Origin: Cordilura impudica | Lineage: Eukaryota > Arthropoda > Insecta > Diptera > Scathophagidae | Direction: 5' to 3' | Length of the DNA: 64,000 nucleotides | Assembly (NCBI GenBank): GCA_963682025.1 | Contig: OY821517.1 | Coordinates: 231,859,603 to 231,923,602 of the forward strand | Shown here: piece after piece, positions 49,995 to 60,671 of the stretch | How positions within the stretch are numbered: position 1 is the stretch's first letter | Layout of the letters: every line of letters starts with the position of its first letter | Program-made: the position numbers and the translations under genes | Notes under the pieces: model-generated | Seen by the model: the letters and a program-made list of their open reading frames with translations, nothing else | What the model was told of the DNA's origin: nothing | Databases searched by the model: none

Positions 49995-50463
49995 GTGTTT
50001 TTTTAAGATTTTTTTCAATTGATTAACAAACGCAAAACCTTATCCATCCGTAAACTTTGAATATTCAAATAAAGATAATATTTATTTTTATATTCTTTTA
50101 AGGTTGAAATAAGTTTATTTTTGTTTTGGAATTTGAGTTAAATTTTATTTGAAATTAAATTTTTTTTTTTAGTTTTCCTGCTGTCTAAAAGTATGCCGTA
50201 TTTTTTTTAAATATTATTTTGCATTTTGAAACTCTTTCTTTTAACTCATACCCTCTGTCTGTCTGCCATGGGGCAACCCCATTTCCCCTCATCCAATTTT
50301 TCTGAAACTTGGTCCATAGACTTGTTGTGGCCAAAGATTAATTTTACGCACAGTCACGGAGAGATTCAAAACTCATATGTATAAGGAAAGAAAGAGTTTT
50401 AATAAAAACTTTGTTTTTATGGGTTAGATTATATTCAAATATTTTTATATATTCCAGGTGTAA
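49995..50463. other. Unassigned AT-rich spacer
   Basis: No gene or repeat is recognised apart from short T runs. Confidence 0.4.
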
Positions 50464-51240
50464 TCATTATACCCTCCACCCCAGTGTGCAGAGGGTATAT
50501 ATAAGTTTGTCATTCCGTTTGTAATAATTAAAAAAAATTTCTGGACCTAAAAAAATATATATATTTGTGATCCTTATAACAAGCGGAGTTGATATAGCGA
50601 TGTCCGTCTGTCCGTCTGTGGAAATCACGATGACAACTTCAATCGGGCAGCTAGGGTGCTCGTTGGCATAACAACTGATTCAATAACATTCTGAGAAGTT
50701 TTTTGTTTAAAATCGCCCAAATCGATTGATTAGGGCCCGAGATTTGAATGAAGAACTAAAAAACGTCTTAAAAAAAAATGATTTTCTATGTTCTACTTGT
50801 CACGATAACGCCCTCAGTAGGATAGTTAGGGTGATTATTTTTAGTTAGGATGATTCATCAAGGTCATGGGAAGATTCCTGTTTCAAAAATCATTAAAATC
50901 GGTGGAACAGGTCCAGGGAAATCTCTCAAAAAGTAAAAAAAAATGAAAAATATGATGTTTCTATATTGCTCTTGATGTTATTCTAAATGTTGTATTGTTG
51001 TCATAGCTGGACTTGTTGTTTTTGTGGTCATTGTGGTAATAATATAATAAAAACTAACCCTTTGTAAATTTTTTTAATCAACTCGGGTAGAAAAATTTAA
51101 AAGTTTCCATTGTTTTGGCATCACTAAAAAAAAACTTGTTGGATCATTTTTTCCATCGCCACGAGCCTGCTTGCAAAGTTTCAGTTCAACTGGGTCACGG
51201 GAAAGGTGTTAAAAATCGATCCAAAATTTTGTCGCCAAGC
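50464..51240. repeat. Dispersed ATACCCTCCAC repeat
   Basis: It begins ATACCCTCCACCCCAGTG and includes GATATAGCGATGTCCGTCTG and AATCGGGCAGCTAGGGTGCT. The first 300 bp match 63651-64000 closely, and part matches 60010-60185. I know this type of repeat from fly intergenic DNA; its superfamily is uncertain (Helitron-like is possible). Confidence 0.6.
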
Positions 51241-51514
51241 AGAGAATAATATAAAGGGAGTAAAAATTCACCAACATCTAAACTTTAGATTCTAAACATC
51301 TTAACCTAGATTCTAAAGCAAATAATGCCAAACTACCTAGTTGTTAATAAAAAAATAACAATGTAAATTAAAAAAAAAATATGTATTAATTTATTTAAAG
51401 AAAACTAATTAAATTAAAAAATAATAAAATAATAGATATACAAATCAATAAAAAAAAAAGAATATATAAAAACATAAATGCATTCATAGCATTATAATAT
51501 ATATAAAAGGTCAA
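51241..51514. other. A-rich spacer
   Basis: Runs of A and simple AT-rich sequence; nothing recognised. Confidence 0.4.
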
Positions 51515-51675
51515 TGTTTTCTAACCGTAACCGTAACGTGCCAGCTGTTTTTTTTTTTTACATGAAAGTGATTTAGAGCAGTTCCGAACGTTACCGGAAC
51601 GTCTCAATTCTTTTCATGTGAAAAAAGGCTGACACGTTACGTTGCGGTTACGTGCGGCTAACTAGTTCTTTACAC
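51515..51675. mobile_element. Degraded MITE related to 60373-60668
   Basis: It shares TTTACATGAAA, TTTAGAGCAGTTCCGAACG, ACCGGAACGTC and the end CGTGCGGCTAACTAG with the complete copy at 60373-60668. The left terminus is diverged and no target duplication is certain. Confidence 0.55.
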
Positions 51676-51881
51676 AGGACACTGATTTGCAGCCAACTTC
51701 AGGTCTGTTTATATAGTTTTGTAAGCATTAGAAACTGCTGATAAAATTGTTTCTATTTTTTTTTTTGCTGTAAGTATTAAATAATAAAGGGTCCGCCAAA
51801 TATTTTTTTGAAAATGCTATAAAAAAATACTGAATATTATCTCAAATTTCTTTTTTTTATTTGAAAGCACAATCCTTCCGG
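51676..51881. other. Mariner 3' flank, ends not resolved
   Basis: Non-coding. The 3' inverted terminus of the mariner element should lie here (AGGGTCCGCCAAATATTT near 51789 is a candidate) but I could not match it to the other end. Confidence 0.35.
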
Positions 51882-53459
51882 TTAATAATGGAAAATAATT
51901 TCATTCAAATGGCTACCTCGGCTGGCCATGCAGTAGCCTACACGATCGGTCCAATTTTTAAGCACATTATCGATTGTGTGCAGCTGTATTTCACCAATGG
52001 CTTCACGAATTTTGTCCTTTAAAGCGTCAATTGTCTCTGGCTTGTTGGCGTTACACTTATCTTTGAGGGCACCCCACAAATAATAGTCCAACGGTGTCAA
52101 ATCGCAGCTCCGAGGTGGCCAAACGACATCAGCTCTGCGGCTGATAATGCGATCTTCAAAAACAGGGCGCAAATCATCGAGTGTAGCTTCGGCTGTGTGG
52201 CACGTAGCGCCGTCCTGTTGAAACCGTATGTTGCCAATATCCGCCTCTTCAATTTTTGTGAACAAAAATTCGTTCAACATGGCCCGATAATGATCGCCAT
52301 TGACTGTAACGGCCATTCCTTGCTCATTTTCGAAGAAAAATGGCCCAATTATGCCTCTGGACCAAAATCCGCACCAAACAGTGACTCGTTTTGTGTGTAT
52401 CGACTTTTCAATGTATGCGTGCGGGTTTTCTTTGCCCCAAATGCGACAATTTTGCTTGTTTACATACCCGCCAAGATCAAAATGAGCTTCATCTGAAAAG
52501 ATGATTTTTTTTTGGCAAAATCGGCATCTTCTGTAAGTCGATCGCAGGCCCACTTAGCGAAGCGAAAACGCATTGGATGGTCAGTTGGCTTCAACTCTTG
52601 AACCAATTGGACTTTGTATGGCGTCATACCAAGGTCTTTATGCAAAATTCGTCTCAATGATGCCTCCGAAATGTTCAATTCTTGAGAACGACGGTGAATT
52701 GAGGTTGATGGCGCTTCACGCACATTTTCTGCCACAGCAGCAATATTCTCGGGTGTGCGCACTGTTTTTGGCTTTTCACGCTTTGGTTTATCGATGAGGA
52801 TGCCAGTTTCTTTCACTTTTTTTACAAGATAACGAACGGAGCTGACGGTGCTTCTCTTCTTCCAAAATCCGTACGCAATTTTCGCACACATTCTGCAATA
52901 TTACCATGATTTTCAAAGTAAAGGTGCTATTACATGATGTGTTTTTTTACATATGTACTGTCAAATTTTCCCACAAGAAAAGTTGTACACATCGTGTGAT
53001 ACATATGAAACATTGTTTATGTACAATACATGAGGAAAGTCACATGTACATTTTTCAATTAGAACAGGTTCTATTTTTGCATGACAAACATATTAAAATA
53101 CAACACTGCTTGTGGCGAAAGAAAAACAGAGTAAATTTTTAAGATTAATATTGAAAGAAAAATAAATTGTTTAGTATTTATTAACAATTAAAAAATATAT
53201 AACTTTTTTTAACAATAAATTTTTGTAAATTCACAATTTAAATCAGCTGTTGTTTACATTTAGAGGTTATGTCATACGGAAATACATATGCACGTGTGAT
53301 AGCAAAAATCATGAATCGTATGTAAAAGACAATTTTGACAGACATGAGGAATTTCATATGGATAAAAAAAGTGACAGTACATATGTAAAAAACACTTCGT
53401 GTAATAGCACCTTAATGTCGCAATATTTCCCAGCGTTGTTCAAGCGTATACACAACCAT
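51882..53459 (-). pseudogene. Mariner transposase, DD41D (rosa-like), split by MITE
   Basis: The likely start is the ATG at 53457-53459 (MVVYTLEQRWEILRH). A MITE at 52922-53412 with TAA duplication splits the next codons, and the frame continues YFENHGNIAEC when it is removed. Frameshifts lie near 52845 and in the T-run at 52506-52514. The helix-turn-helix region includes SIHRRSQELNISEASLRRIL. The catalytic domain has IIFSDEAHF, RFQQDGATCH and DLTPLDYYLWG; 41 residues separate the second and third aspartates, the spacing reported for the rosa group described in tephritid flies. Mariner cuts and pastes at TA sites. Terminal inverted repeats were not identified. Confidence 0.85.
52919..53415. 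mobile_element. Harbinger-like MITE inserted in mariner
   Basis: The element 52922-53412 starts AGGTGCTATTACATGATGTG and ends in the complement (CACTTCGTGTAATAGCACCT), flanked by TAA (52919-52921 and 53413-53415). Inverted arms are about 50 bp and include TTTTACATATGTACTGTCA. The 3-bp TAA duplication is as in PIF/Harbinger elements. There is no transposase gene. Confidence 0.8.
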
Positions 53460-53549
53460 ATTCGTTCAGCGGAAGGATAAAACTAATTATCTGTCAAATC
53501 AAACATGAGCTAAGTGTTACCATTCACGAAATAAGCACTAGTTGAAAAA

Positions 53550-54012
53550 AAAAACGTTAGATGCAAAAGAGTACCATTTCGGCTCGTAAACATACCTTTA
53601 AAAGTAGGTTCAAGGGTAAGTCAGCATAATATTTTTTTCATGAAATCAATAATTCAAGGATTTATTTGTTTCCTTAAGGTCAAATTTCATTTCCAAACTC
53701 GGACCTTGGATGGACCCATGGGTAAAAAATTTAAATTGGAAGTATGGGAAGTTCACGTCATATAAAATTATGCCCAGTGTCGTTTCCTTTGCAACGATTA
53801 TTGCGCTATTATTGAACATTATAATGAGAAATTCCAATTAGATCCGCTAAATGTTAAGGCATTTTACCGAAGAGCAAATGTTAGTTTTGGTGCTTGGAAT
53901 CCTCGAAAGGCTCGTAAAGATTTCCTAAGAGCTGCTGAACTAGATCCTTCATTGCAGGTACAACCTGAACGAGATCTTGATATGCAACGTTTACAGCCAC
54001 TTTTTAAGCTTA
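53550..54012 (+). pseudogene. AIP-like (CG1847-like) gene fragment with intron
   Basis: Exon 1 ends PLKVGSR at 53615; a 63-bp GT-AG intron (53616-53678) follows; exon 2 reads VKFHFQTRT, then GKKFKLEVWEV. A large internal deletion joins this to NYAQCRF (after a stop) and the tetratricopeptide segment LDPLNVKAFYRRANVSFGAW, ARKDFLRAAELDPSLQ. This order matches the aryl-hydrocarbon-receptor-interacting protein family (FKBP-like domain then TPRs), co-chaperones of Hsp90. Most of the FKBP domain and the first TPRs are missing. Because an intron is kept, it derives from genomic DNA. Upstream exon limits are unclear. Confidence 0.75.
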
Positions 54013-54276
54013 ACTTGTGCGCAAGTTGCGTGTGCAAATATTGTGCATTTTCGTTTTTGTGACTATTTTAAATGCAAAAAAAGTAACAGATACGTAGATA
54101 ATACAAAAAAAGTAAATTATGTATTTAAAAAAACCGAAATTGATATTAATAGTAAAATTTTTAGATATATATTTTTTAACAATGTGTATACAAATACTTT
54201 CTTAAATAAAGCTTAAAGGTAACAAATATTTAGGGCTTGAAACGTTTTGGCTATAAGAGCTAAATGAAAATGTCAA
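54013..54276. other. Spacer between AIP-like fragment and foldback element
   Basis: Mostly AT-rich. The last 60 bp (54218-54276) read in one frame as NKYLGLETFWL, a stop, then ELNENVK, which may continue into the coding fragment at 55512 on the other side of the foldback element. Confidence 0.4.
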
Positions 54277-55507
54277 GTCTAGTTTAATGGCAACACCCCG
54301 ATTTTTTTTAAATTTTTTGGAGGGGTTAGGGGCTTTTGGGCGATTTTGGAGATATAATTTTTTTAGCGGTCGAGCCTATTTTCGAAGTCATGGACCGACA
54401 AAACTTTGACTTTGATTTGTACATAACTTTGTTACTTATGATGGGATTTCAGCACTTGTTATTTTAAAATTCGAAATCCATTAACCCGTTACGAACCTAT
54501 TGATTTTTTACATTTTTTTTTGTAAAACGTGGCATTATCTCCAAAAATAACGTATTTAGTGTATGAAGTTACTAAAACGCGGTAAAAGCAGTTACCATAA
54601 GCTTCATTTTGATGTACGAAATGTCTTTGTAGCTCCTTAGATGCTGGAGTTATTAGTGGGTAAAGCTCGATTTTTTAGATTTTCATAATAGGACGGATAA
54701 GAGTAGAATAATAGTATAATATATTATGGGTTAATTTCGCCAAAAAAAGTAAAAAGTGTAGGTAAAATTCCTAATAAATCCGGTTCTGAAAGGGCTAAGA
54801 GGGCAGACCATACATCGAATTGAAGCTAGTGGACCCAGCTTTCATTTAGTTGTTGTAAATACCAACATTATAGGTCAGATAAATGAGAGTAGAGTTAGTT
54901 TCGCCAAAAAAAAAAGTAAAAAGTGAGGTAAAATCCCTAACATATCTGGTCCTGAAAGGGCTAAGAGGTCAAAACATACATCGAAATGAAGCTAGTGGAC
55001 CCAGCTTCCATTTAGTTGTTGTTAATACCAACATTATAGAACAGATAAATGATAGTAGAATGTTAGTATAATATATTATGGGTTAATTTCGCCAAAAAAA
55101 AGTAAAAAGTGTAGGTAAAATCCCTAATATATCCGGTCATGAAAGGGCTAAGAGGTCAAAACATACATCGAAATGAAGCTAGTGGACCCAGCTTTCATTC
55201 AGTTGCTGTAACTACCCACATTATATAGACTATTTTATGAGATATTGCCACGGTTTCTTAAAAAAATTGTAAAAATACAAAAAAATCAATAAGTTCGTAA
55301 CGGGTTAATGGATTTCGAATTTTAAAATAACAAATGCTGAAATCCGATCATAAGTAACAAAGTTATGTGCAAATCAAAGTCAAAGCTTTCTCTGTCCATA
55401 ACTCCGAAAATAGGCTCGACCGCTAAAAAAAAAATATTTCTTCTAACCACCCCAAAACCCCTCAAAAAAAAATTTAAAAAATCGGGGAGTAGCCACTAAA
55501 CTAGACT
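54277..55507. mobile_element. Foldback-like element with internal tandem repeats
   Basis: The ends are inverted: TCTAGTTTAATGGCAACACC on the left matches the complement of the right end (GGTAGCCACTAAACTAGA-like). Arms of about 250 bp include GGTCGAGCCTATTTTCG and CGAAATCCATTAACCCGTTA. The interior holds about three copies of a roughly 180-bp unit (GAAGCTAGTGGACCCAGCTT, TGAAAGGGCTAAGAGG, GGTTAATTTCGCCAAAAAA). Long inverted arms around tandem repeats is foldback-element architecture. Related single arms occur at 48700-49090 and 59114-59590. No protein is encoded. Confidence 0.65.
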
Positions 55508-55511
55508 TAAG

Positions 55512-55640
55512 CCACATATCGTCACTCCTACGGGAGATCTCTATAAGTATCCTCATTTCCCGAAAACATTTAGAGTATATGCAAATATGCATCATAATCG
55601 CAAAAGAGCTCATCCTAAGGAGCGGGCTGAGGCAAGATGA
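55512..55640 (+). pseudogene. Unidentified coding fragment (42 codons)
   Basis: A frame with ordinary, non-repetitive composition reads PHIVTPTGDLYKYPHFPKTF and then RVYANMHHNRKRAHPKERAE to a TGA at 55638-55640. It looks like protein-coding DNA rather than noise, and ELNENVK at the other edge of the foldback element may precede it directly. I do not recognise the protein. It is likely another host-gene fragment like its neighbours. Confidence 0.4.
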
Positions 55641-56491
55641 AATAAACCTATGATAACTAAGGTTGATGTTAATCTGGTTTCAAATAAAATTATAATTTAA
55701 AAAAATATGATAATGTAGTTTTTATATTATTTCCTAATAGGAATAGCTCGAATTCTCTGACTTGAGATCAAAATCACTATTAATTTTAAGGGAATAATTA
55801 GTTATGCTGATTTTTCGATGTATGTACAACTAAAATATGTATGTTGAAATGTAATAATATTAATAAAATCTGATTGGATCGATTTAATAAAGTGGTGCAA
55901 CCTACATGTAATACACCGGATACAATTTAATATTTATGTGATATTTTTATTCATATATTAAGGGCTGTATACACGGTCAAAATGTCTGACGTCAAATTCA
56001 TGTGTGTGCATGACGCTTTTCTCTTACTGCATAGCTCTTCAATCATTCATTTGGTATTTCCACGTCTTCTATTAATTCTAATACGTTTTTCTTTTCTTCC
56101 GACATTTTTACATCCATTCGCTTCGAAGTCACATCAAAAATGAGACTATGCAGGGCGATCAACGATTTACACGCATCAAAATCGCACGCCAAGCGAGCAA
56201 AAAATCTAAAATTTTTGATTTTGCTTCAATCGTCATCGGCGTGACACATACAGCCACATTTTCACTAATACCACTACAATGCTTGTCATGCATTTTGAAG
56301 GGATGGAGATATCCATCATCGTTGACCGGTCACGCTTGCTTATAATGAAACACGATTTATTATTTTTTATTTATTTATTGTATTAAAAATCAAAAAATTC
56401 AAAATTATAATTAAACATTAAAAACACTACAATATAACTAATTCCGAAACGTGTTGATAACTTTGAGCCAATAAACATAAAGACAATGCTG
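55641..56491. other. Spacer; possible small transposon remnant
   Basis: No certain gene. Between about 55970 and 56345, CGGTCAAAATG near the left and the complement of CGTTGACCGGTCACG near the right could be weak inverted ends, and the minus strand has a short frame MSEEKKNVLELIEDVEIPNE near 56040-56105. Not enough to classify. Confidence 0.25.
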
Positions 56492-56712
56492 GGGGCAAAT
56501 CGTCGCATTCGATATCGAGTAAAATCAATCGAAATTCCATATTTTGGTTTATTATTTCGGACAATCGTCAGACCTCGTTTCACTTTTACTATTTACTATG
56601 GTACATAACTCGTTAGCTGTGACAGAGTAAAATTACTCTTAGCATTTTATTTTGGAAAATAAAAATAATTTCGATCGCAAAATTTCGATAAAGAATGCGA
56701 CGATTCGACCCC
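56492..56712. mobile_element. GGGG-ended MITE, copy 2
   Basis: A 221-bp copy starts GGGGCAAATCGTCGCATTCG and ends with the complementary GAATGCGACGATTCGACCCC. It is flanked by TG on both sides, as is copy 1 (12099-12327). The two copies are closely similar throughout, including TTAGCTGTGACAGAGTAAAA. Confidence 0.75.
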
Positions 56713-56873
56713 TGACTTTTCTCTCGAAACATGCCTCAAAGTGGTACGTAACTGAATAAATTGACTAAACTCAATAGAAATATCCGGTAATGGGCCTTAT
56801 TGAAATCAGTAGTTTCTTAAAGAAAACAATTTATTGTAACACTTATATATCAAAAATTCATATTAAAGCTTAC
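56713..56873. other. Vac14 pseudogene downstream region
   Basis: On the minus strand this follows the third-exon donor (GTAAGC). An acceptor-like TTTTCTTTAAG near 56819 could open a further exon, but no Vac14 similarity was recognised beyond it. Confidence 0.35.
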
Positions 56874-57965
56874 CTTTTGAGTGTTGCGAATTCACAATTT
56901 GGCCAAAACTGATATATGTACTTCATTTCGAAAATTGATGAGTAAATGATGTATCCATTCACATACTGCTATTTTGTTTGTACAGAACCATGTGTGAGAT
57001 GTATTTACGGATACTTAACATTCCTTAATATTCTTCATATTATCAACATTATATTCCAGACATGGTAGAGTAGCATAAACTAAAACATTCGAGTCAAATA
57101 TTAAAAGAAATTGCCGTGTCCATGTTATGGCAATAGACTGAAAGATAGATACATATAAGGATTAGTGTAAAATTCTGCAAGGAAGATTTACTTTGTTTCT
57201 AGCTAGCATTTTTAACAAAATGTCAGTGTATTACCTTAATAAGTTCATTTGGTGATTGCGCATGTATTTTCAATGTATTTATAGTCTTCCATGCGCACTG
57301 AACTGGATTTATTACGAAACGATGTAAGCAACTGTGTCAGAGTAGTTTCACACATTTGTATTTCTTGTGTATTATCTTCAACATCATAAAAAGTCAGCCA
57401 ATAATATCACTCAAAAAGATAACCATATTATTTTCTGGTACAGCATTCAGAATCGAAATCCAGGATATAACATATTATCGCACAATATAATTCTTTACAT
57501 AAATGCGTTGCTTATGATGAGGTTTAAGTTTCTAAATTGAAAGTTTGTGAAGATTCTATAACAATATTTTTAAGCAGCAAATAAATCGGGGAAGAAGGGT
57601 ATAATGGAGGGACGGGCCATCACATTATACAAGGATCACACGGAAAATACCGGACACGTAAATCTTGATCGTTTAAACAATTGAGAATGGGACTAACGAA
57701 TTCACTGAAATATTTTGAAGAGTCCTAAAGAAACAACAAAAATTAACTCGGAACTTTTAATTTAATTAATTACTTACCTTTCTTAAACCTAAACTTGTAA
57801 TCGCCAAACCAATTGAACCTCCCTTTCTGTTATTTGAATGCCAGAAGAGGCAGTCATTGGATAACAAACACCTTTATAAGTTTTCGCATTTGGGCAGTTA
57901 TTTTTCATATTAAACTCTTTAACAATTCTGTGCGCGATATCAGTTGAATCATTTAAATAATCAGC
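56874..57965 (-). pseudogene. Vac14-like gene fragment, three exons, degenerate
   Basis: Exon 1 (to 57778) contains IVKEFNMKNN and, after a shift, NNRKGGSIGLAITSLGLRK, ending at a GTAAGT donor. Exon 2 (57724-57235) reads DSSKYFSEFVSPILNCLNDQ, then ARPSIIPFFPDLFAA, ISWISILNAVPENNMVIFLS, EDNTQEIQMCETTLTQLL and HAQSPNELIK. Exon 3 (57137-56874) reads SIAITWTRQF, LPCLEYNVDNMKNIKEC and IAVCEWIHHLLINF. These are consecutive segments of VAC14, the HEAT-repeat scaffold of the PIKfyve/Fig4 complex on endosomes. Introns of 53 and 97 bp with GT-AG ends are retained. Many stops and frameshifts show it is dead. N-terminus and C-terminal half are absent. Confidence 0.85.
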
Positions 57966-58249
57966 TTTTTTTAAATATACATGTATAAAGTATTAACTTT
58001 ATTTATGTCTATATTTTTGTTTATTTTAACAATTTTACACTTCACAGTTTATTTCACTTTCCGACAGCCAAATACACAGGCCAACCAAATGTCTAATGAA
58101 TAATACCCGGGAGTTCACAAATATTGGTGTTTACCCACCAATCTCATCACACTGCAAGTTCGAAAAACTCAATACACTCACATTTTTTTTACTAATACAC
58201 ACACATTTTCCGCAGTGGTCACACTAATGGCACCAAATTTTTCGTGCGA
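57966..58249. other. Unassigned spacer
   Basis: AT-rich, no recognised element. Vac14 exon 1 may begin near 57965 on the minus strand. Confidence 0.35.
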
Positions 58250-58520
58250 GTAGTGGCAGACACTAACGATGATTAATGTTACCCTGTTATAAATTTAATG
58301 CAAATTTACTGGATTCTGCAAAATTGTAATTAAAGTTTTAACTTGTTAAATCTATTAGAATGATTTATTTTTTGAAATGCGCATACAAAAACGCAAGTTT
58401 GTTAATTATAGAGCATAAATATTATTAACTATTATTAAAATAATAGTAATAATAATAAATGTAAACATTTTCCCTCAAACATGTGCCTGTATAATAAACT
58501 CGGTAACTCTACTTAAAATA
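58250..58520. repeat. Inverted repeat partner of 62715-62965
   Basis: Blocks such as AATGCAAATTTAC, TTAAAGTTTTAACTTGTTAAA, TTGTTAATTATAGA and AACTCGGTAACTCTA recur in reverse complement at 62715-62965, at roughly 80 percent similarity by eye. Either the arms of one 4.7-kb element or two opposed copies of a repeat. Confidence 0.6.
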
Positions 58521-59113
58521 AAATAAGAGAGAGAAGTATACAAATTTTTTCAAGTCTACGCTTCGACAACATTTTAAAAATGAGATTGCAGTCAGATACG
58601 TGAGCATAAAATTTAATGGCGATGGATTCGACTAATTCGAACAATTTTTCGTTGATAATACGTACACAATGATTTTACAATTTCAGTGTGATGTGAGATT
58701 GGGGGGTTAACGAAAAAAAAAATTGGAGAAAAAATTTCAAAAATTCAACTCTACATTTTCAGATAGAAAAGAACTAGAGATGCCAGACCATGTAAATGTA
58801 CTGGAAGGAAAACGTGATGCATGAAACACATAGACGACAGCGGATACACGACTACTGCCTATCAAAAATAATATACACACGCTTATTGAAAATGATCATT
58901 TTGACACTAACACAGCTGCACGGCTACACGACTACTTTTGTCGCTGTAGTCAACTTAGAATAATATCTATTTTTGTTGGCTACAAAACAAAAATAGTGTT
59001 GACAATATAACAAAATATCTAAAAGAAATAAGTGCTATGAAATACTGCACAAAATGAAATGCCATAATTCCATTAATAATCAAAAGGAATTAAATAAATA
59101 AATTTATTTATTT
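58521..59113. other. Unassigned spacer
   Basis: No gene or element recognised; contains the motif pair CTACACGACTAC / ATACACGACTAC near 58850 and 58935, too short to interpret. Confidence 0.35.
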
Positions 59114-59590
59114 CTACTGGAACAAGTGGAGTTTAGTGGCAACTCTCCGATTCTATTTTTTTCTTTTGGGGGGGTAGGGTCTTTTGGGTTGATTCTAAGA
59201 AAATATTTTTTCGTCAGTCGAGCCTATTTCCCGAGTTATGGACTTCCAAAGTTTTGACATGGACTTGTATAAACTTTGTTATTTAGTATCGGATTTCAGC
59301 GATATATATATATATATCATATGAAAGCTTACTTGAGTGCCTTTTATTTGACATTTTTTAATTTAAAATTTGTTAACCCATTATGGACCTATTTCAAATT
59401 TTGTATTTTTGTAATATAGGTTTTTCTTAAAAATGGATTTATCTCATATATAGACATATATCATGTGTGCGTTTACGTAAACTGAATAAAAGCTAGGTCC
59501 AATAGCTTCATTTTGATATATATTTCGACCTCTTAACCCTTTTCAGGACCATATGGTAATATATTTGGATTTACTTACTGTATTAACACG
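59114..59590. repeat. Foldback-family repeat, single arm
   Basis: It shares GAGCCTATTTCCCGAGTTAT, TTAACCCATTATGGACC and CCTCTTAACCC with 48700-49090 and with the arms of 54277-55507. No second arm is nearby. Confidence 0.6.
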
Positions 59591-60009
59591 TTTTGCTGTT
59601 CTTAAAATTTTGTTTACAAGTGCCCCTATATTAAAAAAAGGAAATATATAAATAAAATATTTATCGCTAAATCGATATATTTTCTAAACCTTATTCTTAC
59701 AATTGAAATAAAATAGGTTCGCATTGGTTTTACCAAGAATATAAGTATTCAAGTGGAGGGTATCAAAGATCCGGCACAGCCGAATTTAACACTCTTGTTT
59801 AGTTAATTTTGATTAAATATATAAAATTAAGAACTCCTCCACGTAAAACAAAAATTCATATAATTATTATTCAAATATATATTTTAGCTTATTAACTAAA
59901 ACTATATCAATATCTTTATTTAAAAAATTATATAATTTTATTATATTATATTTTTTATCTTTCAATGATTAAATTTTTACATATTCTATCGAAAATCAAC
60001 TATTGTTTT
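59591..60009. other. Spacer with edge of a dispersed repeat
   Basis: 59748-59803 carries, in reverse complement, the CGGCTGTGCCGGATC...GATACCCTCCAC start of the repeat family seen at 50464 and 63651. The rest is AT-rich. Confidence 0.45.
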
Positions 60010-60260
60010 TGTTATACCCTCCACACCTCAGTGGCAGAGGGTATATAGTATTGTCATTCCATTTGCAACGCATCGAAAAACTAATTTCCGACCCCATAAA
60101 ATATATATATTATTGATCCTTATCACAGCTCGAGTAGATATAGCGATGTCCGTCTGTCCGTCTGTCTGTTGAAATCACTCTCAGTTACAAAAAAAAACAT
60201 TTAACTGGGTAACGTTAGGATAGTATCATTTGCCATTATTCCAGCCAGGTTGGCGTTTAA
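60010..60260. repeat. Dispersed ATACCCTCCAC repeat, partial
   Basis: ATACCCTCCACACCTCAGTG, GATATAGCGATGTCCGTCTG and adjacent blocks match 50464 and 63651; the match fades after about 60185. Confidence 0.6.
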
Positions 60261-60369
60261 AATGGGGTGAATCGGGCATACTGTGCTTAGATACGAGCAA
60301 AAATATGTAGATACCTCTAAACAAACATAAAACCCAGTGTTTTTGTTGTAATATTTGAGTGGTTGAACA

Positions 60370-60671
60370 TAAAGGCCTAGTTAGCCACACGTAACCTTAA
60401 CCAAACGTGTCAGCTGTTTTTTTTCTGTTACATGAAAAAGCATTTAGAGCAGTTACCGAACTCAACTGTCATGTAACCGGAACGTCCCAATCTGTTGAAA
60501 ATAGATTTTTGCTACGTTTGTATGTGACATTTGTGAACAGCTGATAAAGTTTGGTTAATTTTACACAGCAACATGCTGGTTCCTTTTTTACGTTCTATAA
60601 TTGCACCAAATGCCAACGTTACATTTACGGTACAGATACATTTTAACAACGTGTGGCTAACTAGGCCTTAA
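60370..60671. mobile_element. MITE with TAA duplication, complete copy
   Basis: The element 60373-60668 starts AGGCCTAGTTAGCCACACG and ends in the exact complement (CGTGTGGCTAACTAGGCCT). TAA flanks both sides (60370-60372 and 60669-60671). About 296 bp, non-coding. Partial relatives lie at 51515-51675 and 62988-63118. The TAA duplication suggests PIF/Harbinger. Confidence 0.8.

Noticed and set aside
56148..56345. 65-codon plus-strand frame
   Set aside because: No domain; adjacent minus-strand short frame is equally open, so neither is supported.
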